A stretch of 64,000 nucleotides of DNA from G958296245 sp965262055 (GCA_965262055.1 CBDHEI010000001.1:372001-436000); one strand, 5' to 3'. Shown: positions 25,786 through 34,311, counted from the first letter of the stretch. Made by a program: numbers and translations. Notes: generated by a model not told the origin, from the sequence alone.

Positions 25786-26832
25786 ATGGGAAGCAACGCT
25801 GCAGTGCCGTGGTTCAGGGAGACGGAGCTATTCACATCAGGCGCGGAGGGTTACCACACCTTCAGAATTCCAGGCCTCGTCGTGGCCGGCGACGGCACGA
25901 TACTGGCCTTCACCGAGGGACGCCGGGACGGGCACCACGACTATCACGCCCTCTACATGCTGCTCAAGCGCAGCACCGACAACGGGGCGACGTGGGGCCC
26001 CCTCCAGGTGCTCGACGGCGACGGGACGCGGACCCACCACAACCCGACCCCCGTCTACGACCGGGATACCGGCCTAGTCTGGCTGGCGTACAACATCGAC
26101 GCGGACCGGTTCATGGTCATGAGCAGCGCCGACGCCGGCGCGACGTGGTCCGAGCCGATCGACGTATCCGACCAGGTGCGCAAGCCGGGCATGACCTTCT
26201 GCGTTGCCGGGCCGGGACACGGCATCCAGCTCAAGGACGGTTCGCTGGTCATTCCATGCGACCACCACATGGGGATGCGCATGGACTCCATCTACAATAC
26301 GTCCCACGTCGTAATCAGCAGCGACCACGGGGCGACCTGGCAGATGGGAGGCTCGCTCAGCGGGAGCACGGACGAGTGCGAAGTCGTCGAGACCCAGGAC
26401 GGCTCGCTCTACATGGCGGTCCGAGGCCAGCGCAACCGGGCCGACTGCCGCTACTGCTCCTGGAGCAGCGACGGAGGGCTCACGTGGTCCGACATAGAGA
26501 TGCTTACCGAGATCCCCGACCCGCATTGCCAGGCGAGCATCACCAGGTTTACTTCAGAGGAAGGCCACGGCAAGAACAGGATCCTCTTCTCCAACGTCTC
26601 CAGCGCGACGAGAGACCACCTCACCGTCAGGATCAGCTACGACGAGTGCAAGACCTGGACGTCGCCTAAGATCATATACCCGGGCCCGGCCGCTTACTCT
26701 GAGCTGGCCGTCGCCGCCGACATGTCGATCCTGTGCCTGTACGAGCGGGGTATCGACGGCCCGTACGAGAGCATCAGGATGGCCCAGTTCAACCTGGAGT
26801 GGCTGACCGACGGCCAAGACACCCTGGGGTAG
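25786..26832 (+). CDS. Sialidase/neuraminidase-fold glycosidase (GH33-like)
   Basis: The 348-aa protein has the six-bladed propeller signature: an FRIP motif at about residues 26-29 and Asp boxes STDNGATW, SADAGATW, SSDHGATW and SSDGGLTW. A catalytic Tyr-Glu-type segment PAAYSELAV lies near the C-terminus. No signal peptide is visible, so it would act in the cytoplasm. It could cleave sialic acid or a related nonulosonic acid from imported glycans. The start has a GGGAGG ribosome site. A Gfo/Idh oxidoreductase follows 60 bp downstream. Confidence 0.85.
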   Translation: MGSNAAVPWFRETELFTSGAEGYHTFRIPGLVVAGDGTILAFTEGRRDGHHDYHALYMLLKRSTDNGATWGPLQVLDGDGTRTHHNPTPVYDRDTGLVWLAYNIDADRFMVMSSADAGATWSEPIDVSDQVRKPGMTFCVAGPGHGIQLKDGSLVIPCDHHMGMRMDSIYNTSHVVISSDHGATWQMGGSLSGSTDECEVVETQDGSLYMAVRGQRNRADCRYCSWSSDGGLTWSDIEMLTEIPDPHCQASITRFTSEEGHGKNRILFSNVSSATRDHLTVRISYDECKTWTSPKIIYPGPAAYSELAVAADMSILCLYERGIDGPYESIRMAQFNLEWLTDGQDTLG

Positions 26833-26892
26833 CACTCGGCCATTGCCGGCAGGCGCGTCCCCGCCAAGAACCCAAACGAAAGGAAGCGGTTA

Positions 26893-27891
26893 ATGGACAG
26901 ACTAAACGTTGCGGTCATCGGTTGCGGCTCACATGCGGAGAGCCACTTCCGGGAGATCGCCGACGAGCCGAGGCTGCGCCTGCAGGCCATCGCGGAGATC
27001 AACCCGGAGCGGCTCCAGGCTGCCGCCGCAAAGCACAAGCCCAACCACGCCTTCTCCGACTACCGCGAGATGCTGGACAAGGCCGAGATCGACATCGTCT
27101 ACGTCGTCACGGTGCCCGGCCACCTCCTTCCAATCGTGCTTGACTGCCTCGACCGGGACGTGCACGTTTCGGTGGAGAAGTCGCCGGGAATGTCCTCGGA
27201 CGAGACCCTGCAGATGGTCGACGCCGAGCGCAAGAGCAAGGCGAAGGCCATCGTCTCGTTCAATCGCCGGTACTTCCCGGAGGTACTCGCCGTCAGGCGG
27301 CTGGTCCAGCAGCAGGGCGGGGCCGTCCACTGCGCCGCCACCTACAACAAGCCCCTAACCGCCATTGGCACGCCCAGGACCCAGGAGCTCTTCCCCGACC
27401 CGCTCATCTGCGACTCGATCCACCTGGTAGACCTGCTCCGCTGGCTGTCCGGCCCGAACGACAGCGCCGCCCGCGCGACCGAGGTCTATTCGGAGGTCCA
27501 GGACGGCGACCGGCCCGGCGCCCACCGGAACAACGCCGTCATCAAGTTCGACAGCGGGTCCTTCGGCGCCATGATGAGCCACTATGGCATCGGCTACCGC
27601 ATCCAGCGCGCGGAAGTCCACGCCGAGGACACCTCGGCCTACTTCGAGTTGACGCGCGGCACCCACTACGACCTGTACCGGGCGCACCCGGCGGAAAACG
27701 ACACTACGGCAGGCGCACTGATCGAGGAGCCTTTGGACCTGGAGCCCGTCGGCGGCAGCGGGTTCAACGAGACGCAGCACTTCGTAGACTGCATTCTCGA
27801 AGACCGCACGCCGTGGTCTTCGCTGGAGGACTCGGTGCACACCATGAAGCTGTGCGAGGCGATCAGGAACGGCCACAAGGGCGCCATTTAG
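26893..27891 (+). CDS. Gfo/Idh/MocA-family NAD(P)-dependent oxidoreductase
   Basis: This 332-aa protein begins with a Rossmann motif LNVAVIGCGSHAESHFREI. It has the family's EKSPGMSSDETLQMVD segment (the EKP-type motif, here EKS) near residue 95. A C-terminal alpha/beta domain contains LICDSIHLVDLLRWL, where His and Asp are the usual catalytic pair. Family members oxidise sugars, inositols or sugar acids. The sialidase next door suggests a role in degrading a released sugar. Confidence 0.87.
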   Translation: MDRLNVAVIGCGSHAESHFREIADEPRLRLQAIAEINPERLQAAAAKHKPNHAFSDYREMLDKAEIDIVYVVTVPGHLLPIVLDCLDRDVHVSVEKSPGMSSDETLQMVDAERKSKAKAIVSFNRRYFPEVLAVRRLVQQQGGAVHCAATYNKPLTAIGTPRTQELFPDPLICDSIHLVDLLRWLSGPNDSAARATEVYSEVQDGDRPGAHRNNAVIKFDSGSFGAMMSHYGIGYRIQRAEVHAEDTSAYFELTRGTHYDLYRAHPAENDTTAGALIEEPLDLEPVGGSGFNETQHFVDCILEDRTPWSSLEDSVHTMKLCEAIRNGHKGAI

Positions 27892-27964
27892 AGCATGAAT
27901 TCCTCAGACAAACCGTCGTTCTGAGAATCGGCGGAGCCCCGAATAAGGCGTGAAAGCCGGCAGG

Positions 27965-27994
27965 TTGGAGCTAACGAATCCGACAGTGTATAAT
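27965..27994 (+). promoter_or_regulatory. Promoter of the AT-hook protein gene
   Basis: TTGGAG at 27965-27970, an 18-bp spacer and a perfect TATAAT at 27989-27994. An ideal AGGAGG (28013-28018) lies five bases before the ATG at 28024, so the gene is probably well expressed. Confidence 0.7.
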
Positions 27995-28023
27995 GGCGTC
28001 GAACTTCACTCTAGGAGGTAGGA

Positions 28024-28314
28024 ATGCCAACGTTCACAGTCATGTCGCTAGAAGACGCGGCCATGTACTCCGCAACGGGGAAACGGGCCCAGATCACCAG
28101 GGAATACGTCGGCTATATCGATGAGCTGAGAGCAGGACAGTCAGGCGTACTCCAGCTAGACGAAGGCGAGACAGTAACCACGGTAAAGCGCAGGCTGAGT
28201 ACCGCCGCAAAGGCCGCGCGCAAGCAGGTCTCTGTCGACCGCGTGGCAAACAATTCCATCTACTTCTCGGTCAAGCGAAGGGGCCCGGGAAGGCCAAAAA
28301 AGAGCGAGGCGTAA
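28024..28314 (+). CDS. Small AT-hook protein, probable nucleoid-associated DNA-binding protein
   Basis: This 96-aa protein ends KRRGPGRPKKSEA, an AT-hook core (GRP flanked by Arg/Lys) that binds the minor groove of A/T-rich DNA. The middle (TVTTVKRRLSTAAKAARKQVSV) is basic and helical, and the N-terminal half is acidic. The strong promoter, perfect ribosome site and following hairpin suggest an abundant single-gene product. No named family is recognised; a chromosome-architecture or regulator role is inferred. Confidence 0.7.
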   Translation: MPTFTVMSLEDAAMYSATGKRAQITREYVGYIDELRAGQSGVLQLDEGETVTTVKRRLSTAAKAARKQVSVDRVANNSIYFSVKRRGPGRPKKSEA

Positions 28315-28339
28315 GTCGGCTGATAGGCAGCGTTTTCTG

Positions 28340-28385
28340 GGCGGATGCGGGATGGCTTATCGATGCGAAAACTCCCGCATCCGCC
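28340..28385 (+). terminator. Terminator-like hairpin after the AT-hook gene
   Basis: GGCGGATGCGGGA pairs perfectly with TCCCGCATCCGCC (13 bp) around a 20-nt loop. It lies between convergent genes and may serve both the AT-hook gene and the suf operon. Confidence 0.65.
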
Positions 28386-28432
28386 ATGCAATAGTTCCGA
28401 TAGACTAACTCTCTACTCTCTCTTCCCCGCGG

Positions 28433-28867
28433 TCAATGGGACGAAATAGTGTCCTCGATCGCACCCCATGTCAGCAGCGCGCACTTGATACGCACCGGGA
28501 ACTCGCGTACGCCGACCAGCGTACTCAGCTCGCCCATGTTCTGACGCTCTTCGTCAGTCAATTCGCCCTTCATCATGCTGGCAAACGACGCCCTGAGGGC
28601 GTCGGCCTGCGCTAGGGTAAGGCCCAGGACGGCCTCCGACGCCATGGAGGCTGTCGCCTGGTTGATAGCGCAACCCTCAGCCTGCACGCCTACCTCGACG
28701 ATACGCCCCTGCTCGAGGACCATCTGCACGGCGACCTCGTCGCCGCAGAACGGGTTTACTGCGCGGCCTGAGAGGTCGGGGCTGGATAGCTCGCGCCGGT
28801 TGCGCGGGTGGCGCCGGTGCTCCAGGATCGCGTCCTGGTACATCTCATCTAGCGGGCGAGCCTCCAT
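28433..28867 (-). CDS. sufU: SufU-type Fe-S assembly protein, copy 1
   Basis: The product of about 144 aa has the three Cys motifs of SufU: NPFCGDEV, AEGCAINQATAS and IKCALLTW. The Asp of CGD is the fourth zinc or cluster ligand. SufU takes persulfide sulfur from SufS and passes it to SufBCD. The start overlaps the end of sufS. An alternative ATG at 28843 lies directly after the sufS TAG and would give a shorter form. It is the last gene of the suf operon; a second sufU lies at 30894. Confidence 0.88.
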   Translation of the reverse strand: MEARPLDEMYQDAILEHRRHPRNRRELSSPDLSGRAVNPFCGDEVAVQMVLEQGRIVEVGVQAEGCAINQATASMASEAVLGLTLAQADALRASFASMMKGELTDEERQNMGELSTLVGVREFPVRIKCALLTWGAIEDTISSH

Positions 28868-30089
28868 CTGCAAAGTATCGCAATGCCCGCTTCACCGCGT
28901 CAACCAGCGCGTCCACTTCCTGCTCGGTGTTGTAGACGTAGAGGCTCGCCCTGGCCGTGGCGGGCACTCCGAGCACGCCCATCAGAGGCATGGTGCAGTG
29001 GTGGCCCGTCCTTATCGCCACGCCCTCCTGGTCCAGGAAAGTCCCCAGGTCGTGCGGATGCACGTCGAACGAGTGGAAGGACAGGATCCCGCCCCGCCGG
29101 TCAACGTCCATCGGCCCGAACAGGTCTACCTCTTCCAGCTCCCTGAACGCGTCCAGCGCGTAGGCCGTAAGCTGCTTCTCGTGCTCGCGCACGTTTTCCA
29201 TGCCCAAGCCCGTAAGGTAGTCGACGGCGACTCCCAGCGCTATTGCGTCGGCGATATTCGGCGTGCCGGCCTCGAAGCGCATCGGCAGCTCGTTCCAGCT
29301 CGCGTTCTCGTACGACACCTCCAGCACCATCTCCCCGCCGTGGAGAAACGGCTCCATCTGCTCTAGAATCTCCCGCCGCGCGTAGAGGGCGCCGATGCCG
29401 GTCGGCCCCATCATCTTGTGCCCAGAGAGCGCAAGGAAGTCGCAACCTAAGTCCTCTACGTCCACCGGCTGGTGCGGTACGCTCTGCGCCCCGTCCACCA
29501 GCACTGCCGCGCCCACGGACCGGGCCATGCCGGCCAGCTTCTTGACCGGTACCACTGTGCCCAGCGAGTTGGACACCTGCGTTACGGCCAGCAGCTTCGT
29601 CTTGGCGTTTATCACCGAGGCCGCGCCGACCATGTCCACCGCCCCGTCCTCCGTCAGGTCCAGGAACCTCAGCGCGGCGCCATTCCTGGCCGCGATCCTC
29701 TGCCAGGGCACAAGGTTGCTGTGGTGCTCCAGGCGGGTCACCACGATCTCGTCACCCTCGGAGATGTTGCTCTCCGCCCAGCTATGCGCGACGAGGTTGA
29801 TCGACTCGGTCGCGTTGCGCGTCCAGATGATCGACTCCGGCGTCTCCGCGTTGATGAAGCGGGCGACCTTCTCGCGCGCCTCCTCGTACCGGTCCGTCGC
29901 CTCCATGCTCAGGGTGTGCACCCCTCGATGGACGTTGGAGTTGTACGTCTCGTAGTACTCGGTCAGCGCCTGGATTACGGCACGGGGCTTCTGCGACGTC
30001 GCCGCGTTGTCCAGGTACACCAGCGGCTTCCCGTGGACCTTCCTGGACAGGATGGGAAAATCGTTCCTTATTCTCTCAACGTCAAGCAA
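28845..30089 (-). CDS. sufS: Cysteine desulfurase SufS
   Basis: The 414-aa class V PLP enzyme probably starts at a TTG (30089). The PLP Lys is in LSGHKMMGPTGIGALY near residue 230. The persulfide Cys is in IRTGHHCTMPLM near residue 365, with the short loop typical of SufS. It removes sulfur from cysteine and hands it to SufU. It overlaps sufU downstream and follows the Rieske gene by 13 bp. Confidence 0.94.
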   Translation of the reverse strand: MLDVERIRNDFPILSRKVHGKPLVYLDNAATSQKPRAVIQALTEYYETYNSNVHRGVHTLSMEATDRYEEAREKVARFINAETPESIIWTRNATESINLVAHSWAESNISEGDEIVVTRLEHHSNLVPWQRIAARNGAALRFLDLTEDGAVDMVGAASVINAKTKLLAVTQVSNSLGTVVPVKKLAGMARSVGAAVLVDGAQSVPHQPVDVEDLGCDFLALSGHKMMGPTGIGALYARREILEQMEPFLHGGEMVLEVSYENASWNELPMRFEAGTPNIADAIALGVAVDYLTGLGMENVREHEKQLTAYALDAFRELEEVDLFGPMDVDRRGGILSFHSFDVHPHDLGTFLDQEGVAIRTGHHCTMPLMGVLGVPATARASLYVYNTEQEVDALVDAVKRALRYFADGGSPAR

Positions 30090-30102
30090 CGTAACTTCCT
30101 CG

Positions 30103-30408
30103 TCAGACCTCGATCTGTATCTCTTCGCCTTCTACCCTGACCGGAAAAGTGTCGACTCCCATGAATGCGGGGGCCGCCGTCGCCTCCCCCGTCCTGACGT
30201 CGAACCTTGCGCCGTGGAGCGGACACTCGATCTCGAAGCCCTCAAGCTCCCCCTCGTTCAGCTCGCCGTAGTCGTGCGTGCAGATGTTGCCGATGGCGCA
30301 TATACGTCCCTCGGCGTTACAGATGGCTATGTCTCTGTCCCCCACCGTAACCGCCTTCGCCGTGCCGGCAGGCACGTCCGCGAGCTTTGCCACTGTGACG
30401 TATCCCAT
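30103..30408 (-). CDS. Rieske [2Fe-2S] ferredoxin
   Basis: This 101-aa protein is a stand-alone Rieske domain. The ligands are CTHDYGEL (Cys-X-His) and CPLHGARFD (Cys-X2-His), with the usual spacing. Such small ferredoxins transfer electrons to oxygenases or biosynthetic enzymes. Its place inside the suf operon, between rrf2 and sufS, suggests it supplies electrons for cluster assembly or is a model client. Confidence 0.9.
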   Translation of the reverse strand: MGYVTVAKLADVPAGTAKAVTVGDRDIAICNAEGRICAIGNICTHDYGELNEGELEGFEIECPLHGARFDVRTGEATAAPAFMGVDTFPVRVEGEEIQIEV

Positions 30409-30427
30409 TGATCCCTCCTCGAGGCTG

Positions 30428-30871
30428 CTATACGACCGCCAGCGGGCGTTGTTGTTCCGCCATACGCCGCGTCCGGTCCGTCAGGTCCGCAATCGTCGTG
30501 GAGTTGAGCACCCTTGCAATGGCCTCCTCGACCTCCTTCCACACCTCACGCTGCATGCACGACGGCGTAAGGTCGCACTGATCGGCGTCGTCGAGACAGT
30601 TCACCAACGTCTGCGTCCCGCCGAGGTAGTCCATGACCATACCCATCGTTATCTCGGAAGGGTCGCGCGCCAGGGTGTGTCCGCCCTGCCGTCCACGGCG
30701 GCTACTGACCAAGCCCTCCTTCTGGAGAGTATGCAGCACCCGCGCAAGGTACGGCTCGGGTATGCTCATGCGCTTGGCGATCTGACCGGCGCGGACCGAG
30801 CCTTCGCCGGCGTGCTCCGTGAGGTCCACCAGCGCCCGTATGCCGTAGTCGACCTGTATGGGAACGTGCAT
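30428..30871 (-). CDS. Rrf2-family transcriptional regulator (IscR/SufR-like)
   Basis: The 147-aa protein has the Rrf2 winged-helix start VDYGIRALVDLTEH and the recognition region MSIPEPYLARVLHTLQKEGLVSSRRGRQGG. It then has three Cys spaced C-X6-C-X5-C (from CLDDADQC to SC), suited to binding an Fe-S cluster. It probably senses cluster status and represses the suf operon in which it sits. A possible operator upstream of sufB is listed separately. Confidence 0.9.
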   Translation of the reverse strand: MHVPIQVDYGIRALVDLTEHAGEGSVRAGQIAKRMSIPEPYLARVLHTLQKEGLVSSRRGRQGGHTLARDPSEITMGMVMDYLGGTQTLVNCLDDADQCDLTPSCMQREVWKEVEEAIARVLNSTTIADLTDRTRRMAEQQRPLAVV

Positions 30872-30893
30872 CGGAGCCCTCCTCTACCGAGTC

Positions 30894-31352
30894 CTACTCA
30901 GTCTTGACGGTCTCATCCTGCTCGTTCAGCGCGGTCGCCAGAGCGTGCCACGCCAGCGTCGCGCACTTCACCCGGATGGGAAACTCTGACACACCCGCAA
31001 GCATCTCGAGGTCCTCCAGCTCGTCGCCGGCCTCGAATTCCTCCCCGGGAGGCCGGGTAACCATGCTGCGGAACGACTCGAAGATCTCCCTCGCCTCGTC
31101 GACGCTCTTGTCCTTGATACTCTCCGTCATCATCGAAGCCGACGCCTTCGATATCGCGCACCCGCTCCCCTGGAACCCCACGTCCGAGATGACGCCGTTC
31201 TTGTCGACGCGGAGGCCCAGCGACACCTTGTCGCCGCACAGCGGGTTGAACCCCTCGGCACTGCGGTTGGCGTCGGGAAGCAGGCGGAAGTTGCTGGGCT
31301 TCCGCGAGTGCTCCAGGATCACATCCTGGTATAGGTCGTCCAGCATGGTCAT
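30894..31352 (-). CDS. sufU: SufU-type Fe-S assembly protein, copy 2
   Basis: This 152-aa protein has NPLCGDKV, GSGCAISKASAS and VKCATLAWHAL, the three SufU Cys motifs. It also has the insertion between the second and third Cys that distinguishes SufU from IscU. It overlaps sufD by 4 bp. It is closer to canonical SufU than the copy at 28433. Two sufU genes in one operon suggest divided roles. Confidence 0.9.
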   Translation of the reverse strand: MTMLDDLYQDVILEHSRKPSNFRLLPDANRSAEGFNPLCGDKVSLGLRVDKNGVISDVGFQGSGCAISKASASMMTESIKDKSVDEAREIFESFRSMVTRPPGEEFEAGDELEDLEMLAGVSEFPIRVKCATLAWHALATALNEQDETVKTE

Positions 31353-32674
31353 CGCCCGGCCCCCAAGATTCCGCCGCTGAGCATCCGGTCCAGGTGGCCG
31401 CGCAGGGACGCCAGCTCTATCGCGTCGACTATCTCGCTGGCGAAGCCGTGGACCAACAGCGCGCGCGCCGTCTTCTCGTCCACCCCCCGGCTCATCATGT
31501 AGAAGATGGCTTCATCGGCCACGGCCCCGGCCGTAGCCCCGTGGAAGCACTGCACATCGTCCGCGTATATCTCCAGGCTCGGCTTCGTGTTGATCCTCGC
31601 GCCGTCGGAGAGCAACACGTTCTTGTCGGCCTGGCGGGCGTACGTCTTCTGGGCGTTGGGCCTGACCAGCACCCGGCCGCTGAACACCGCCTTCGAGTTG
31701 TCGTCCAGGATGCCCTTGAAGTACTGGTCGCTCGACGCGCCCGGCCCCGCGTGGTCCACGTCTATGTGGTTGTCGATATGCTCCGATCCGGTGGTGTAGT
31801 AGAGCCCCTTCAGCACACACGACGCCCCCGGAGCCTCGAGCACCACGCTGAGCCCGTTCCTGGCTATCCGCGCCCCGCGTGCGAAGGACGTGGAGCGGAA
31901 GGAGCTGTCGCGCTCCAGGCGCACGAAAGAGCTCCCTACGTGGAACGCGTTGGCGCTCTCCGCCATGTACCTGTAGTGCTCTACGTTGGAGCCCTCCTGT
32001 GCGACGATCTCGGTCACCGCGTTGGTCAGGTAGGAGCCGGCCCCTAGGCCGACGTAGCTCTCCAGCACCGTGACCCTGCTGTTCCGGCCAGCCACGACCA
32101 GCGTCCTCGGATGGTTGGCGGACGGCTTGTCGCGGTCCGTCGACACGTACACCAAGTGTACGGTGGACGGCGCGTCGGCGTCGGGCTGCGCCTCCACGAC
32201 GACCCCGTCTCGCAGGAAGGACGTGTTGAGGGCCACGAACGCGTCGTCGCCGGGGCTGGCCAAGCTGCCCAGGCTGTGCGGTGCGGCGGAGCCGTTGGAA
32301 ATCGGATAGGACGATATCCTGTCCAGTCGCAGGCCGGGGGCGCCCAGGGGATTCGAGAACTCCTCGGAGTAGTGGCCGTCGACGAAGACCAGCCGCGCTT
32401 CGTTCTCGTCCCACGGAGCGGCGGCGCGTAACTCGCCTGTCCCGGCCAGTCCCGGCTCGAACGCGTACCCCAACACCGCCCGGCTAATCGGCACGACGCT
32501 CGTGTACTTCCATTTCTCGTTGCCGCGGCTGGCAGTCGGGAACCCGGTATCGGCAAAGGCCTCCATCCCGCGCCTGCGCAGGTCTGCGAGCCACCCGGCC
32601 CCCCCGGGCGCGCTCGCTTCCAGCTCCAGGAAGTCGGCCCTGTACGTGTCCAGCGGAGAAAGGGTCTGGGTCAT
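31349..32674 (-). CDS. sufD: Fe-S cluster assembly protein SufD
   Basis: The start is taken at the ATG giving MTQTLSPLDTYRADF, 11 bp after the sufC stop. An in-frame upstream extension is Gly-rich and overlaps sufC. The 441-aa protein has the SufD core: IYADDVQCFHGATAGAVADEAIFYMMSRGV near the C-terminus, with the conserved Cys and His, and HNHIDVDHA-like helix segments. SufB-SufC2-SufD is the scaffold on which clusters are built. It overlaps sufU copy 2 by 4 bp. Confidence 0.92.
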   Translation of the reverse strand: MTQTLSPLDTYRADFLELEASAPGGAGWLADLRRRGMEAFADTGFPTASRGNEKWKYTSVVPISRAVLGYAFEPGLAGTGELRAAAPWDENEARLVFVDGHYSEEFSNPLGAPGLRLDRISSYPISNGSAAPHSLGSLASPGDDAFVALNTSFLRDGVVVEAQPDADAPSTVHLVYVSTDRDKPSANHPRTLVVAGRNSRVTVLESYVGLGAGSYLTNAVTEIVAQEGSNVEHYRYMAESANAFHVGSSFVRLERDSSFRSTSFARGARIARNGLSVVLEAPGASCVLKGLYYTTGSEHIDNHIDVDHAGPGASSDQYFKGILDDNSKAVFSGRVLVRPNAQKTYARQADKNVLLSDGARINTKPSLEIYADDVQCFHGATAGAVADEAIFYMMSRGVDEKTARALLVHGFASEIVDAIELASLRGHLDRMLSGGILGAGR

Positions 32675-32685
32675 GGCTATGTCGG

Positions 32686-33447
32686 CTATGCGCCTACCCC
32701 CTCCGCCGCCTGTCGCAGCCATTCGTAGCCCCTCTCTTCCAGCTCCAGCGCAAGCTCGCGCCCCCCCGACTGCGCGATTCTGCCGTCCAGGAGGACGTGA
32801 ACGTAGTCCGGGGTGATGTAGCTCAGTATGCGCTGGTAGTGCGTCACCAGGACGGTCGCGTTGTCAGGGCGGCGGCGCTGGTTGACGATGCCCGCGACCA
32901 GCCTCAGTGCGTCGATGTCCAGCCCGGAGTCGGTCTCGTCCAGCAGGGCGAGCCTTGGGTCCAGGACGGTCATCTGAAGCATCTCGCTCCGCTTCTTTTC
33001 CCCCCCGGAGAACCCCTCGTTCACACCGCGCTTCATCAGCTCTGCGCCGATGTCCACGGCTTTGACGGCCTCGCGGTACATCTTGTCGAATTCGCGTGCC
33101 GAAAGCTCCTCCCGCCCCTGGTGGGCGCGCACCGCGTCCAGGGCCGCCTTGAGGAACTGCCGATTGCGCACCCCCGGCAGCTCCACCGGGTACTGGAAGG
33201 CGAGAAAGACCCCCCTGCGCGCCCGCTCGTCAGGGATCATATTCAGCAGGCTCTCGCCGTCGTACAAGACATCGCCGCCGGTCACGCCGTAGCCCGGCCT
33301 GCCGGCTATGACGTTCGTAAGCGTGCTCTTGCCGCTGCCGTTCGGCCCCATGATCGCGTGGACCTCGCCCTCGCCGATGGTCAGGCTGACACCCTTTAGG
33401 ATTTCGGCATCTCCGACGGATACCCTCAGATTGTTGATTTCTAGCAT
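32686..33447 (-). CDS. sufC: Fe-S assembly ATPase SufC
   Basis: Translation from the ATG at 33447 gives MLEINNLRVSVGD and 253 aa, normal for SufC. Walker A is GPNGSGKST (residue 35 or so), the signature is FSGGEKKRSEMLQM, and Walker B is LALLDETDSGLDIDAL. It is a cytosolic ABC-type ATPase that powers SufBD. Its ATG overlaps the stop of the DUF1643 gene by 7 bp, which ties that gene to suf translation. Confidence 0.95.
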   Translation of the reverse strand: MLEINNLRVSVGDAEILKGVSLTIGEGEVHAIMGPNGSGKSTLTNVIAGRPGYGVTGGDVLYDGESLLNMIPDERARRGVFLAFQYPVELPGVRNRQFLKAALDAVRAHQGREELSAREFDKMYREAVKAVDIGAELMKRGVNEGFSGGEKKRSEMLQMTVLDPRLALLDETDSGLDIDALRLVAGIVNQRRRPDNATVLVTHYQRILSYITPDYVHVLLDGRIAQSGGRELALELEERGYEWLRQAAEGVGA

Positions 33448-33953
33448 TTTGGCGCTTTCCCGTTTGAGTTTGTGGTCTGGAATCGTACCGGCGCTGTGGT
33501 TGCCTTGAGATACAGCGGGTGCCTGGGCTGCCCCTTCTTGGTCATTCCAAAGTGGTACATCTTGTCCGACAGGCCCTCGTCCTCGAGCATCCTCAGCACG
33601 CTCTCTCCCCTGTCTAGGTGCTGCCCGTCGTTCCCCCATGCGCATACCACGCTGTTCGCACCTCTCGCCCGCCTCATGATGTGCCCGTCATTCATCCGCC
33701 CTACCGGGTCCGGCGACTGCTTCAGGATCTCCGGCTGCGGCGAGCGCATGGCGAACAGGTTGCACACCCACAGCACCCCGAATCCCCAAGCGCGCGCGAA
33801 GCCCTTGCACCTCGTTACCGTCGGGTCCGACCTCGATTCGTCCGCCCTGCTCGGGTTCAGCATCAGGAAAAGGCAGACGCCGGCCCTGTCGGACAACTTC
33901 GCTTCGAGCCAGTAGCGGTAGCGGCGGTCACGCGAAAACGAAACATTGTGCAT
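33441..33953 (-). CDS. DUF1643-family protein inside the suf operon
   Basis: The 170-aa protein matches DUF1643: RYRYWLEAKLSD, then LFLMLNPSRADESRSDPTVTRCKGFARAWGFG and VVCAWGNDGQ. The family is widespread in phages and bacteria and has no established biochemistry. It lies between sufB and sufC with overlapping or 1-bp junctions on either side, so it is co-translated with the suf genes. A link to Fe-S metabolism is only suggested by position. Confidence 0.85.
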   Translation of the reverse strand: MHNVSFSRDRRYRYWLEAKLSDRAGVCLFLMLNPSRADESRSDPTVTRCKGFARAWGFGVLWVCNLFAMRSPQPEILKQSPDPVGRMNDGHIMRRARGANSVVCAWGNDGQHLDRGESVLRMLEDEGLSDKMYHFGMTKKGQPRHPLYLKATTAPVRFQTTNSNGKAPKC

Positions 33954-33954
33954 C

Positions 33955-34311
33955 TCACGACCCGGCGTACTCCAGCACCTGCTCCACGAATCGCCTCACC
34001 ACACGGCGTCCTCTCGCTAGGTCGTCGTCCTCCATGAAACCAATGCCAGAGTTGGCGCGGAAACCCCGCGCGGCTACAAACCCGCCGACCAGCGCGTCGT
34101 CGCCAGTCTCACGGGCTATCCTGTCGGCCGCAGCCGCCAAGTGGCGTTGGCTGTCATACAGCCAACCACGTTCCTGGGCCACCATCATCACGGCATGGGC
34201 CGCCGCGCCCCACATCTTCTCCGAGCCCTGCAGGTCGTCCCCAGCTTCGAACTCGCGGTCCGCGGCTTCCAGGAAGTCCTGGGCCGTCTGCGTATGCTCT
34301 GTCGTTTGCAT
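33955..34311 (-). CDS. PaREP1/HEPN-like helical protein inside the suf operon
   Basis: The ATG at 34311 is 2 bp after the sufB stop and defines a 118-aa all-helical protein: QDFLEAADREFEAGDDLQGSEKMWGAAAHAVMMVAQERGW. This resembles the PaREP1/DUF5618 group of HEPN-fold proteins, which often combine with nucleotidyltransferases or bind nucleotides. No catalytic RxxxxH motif of HEPN RNases is evident, though RRVVRRFVEQ is basic. It is sandwiched between sufB and the DUF1643 gene. Confidence 0.65.
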   Translation of the reverse strand: MQTTEHTQTAQDFLEAADREFEAGDDLQGSEKMWGAAAHAVMMVAQERGWLYDSQRHLAAAADRIARETGDDALVGGFVAARGFRANSGIGFMEDDDLARGRRVVRRFVEQVLEYAGS

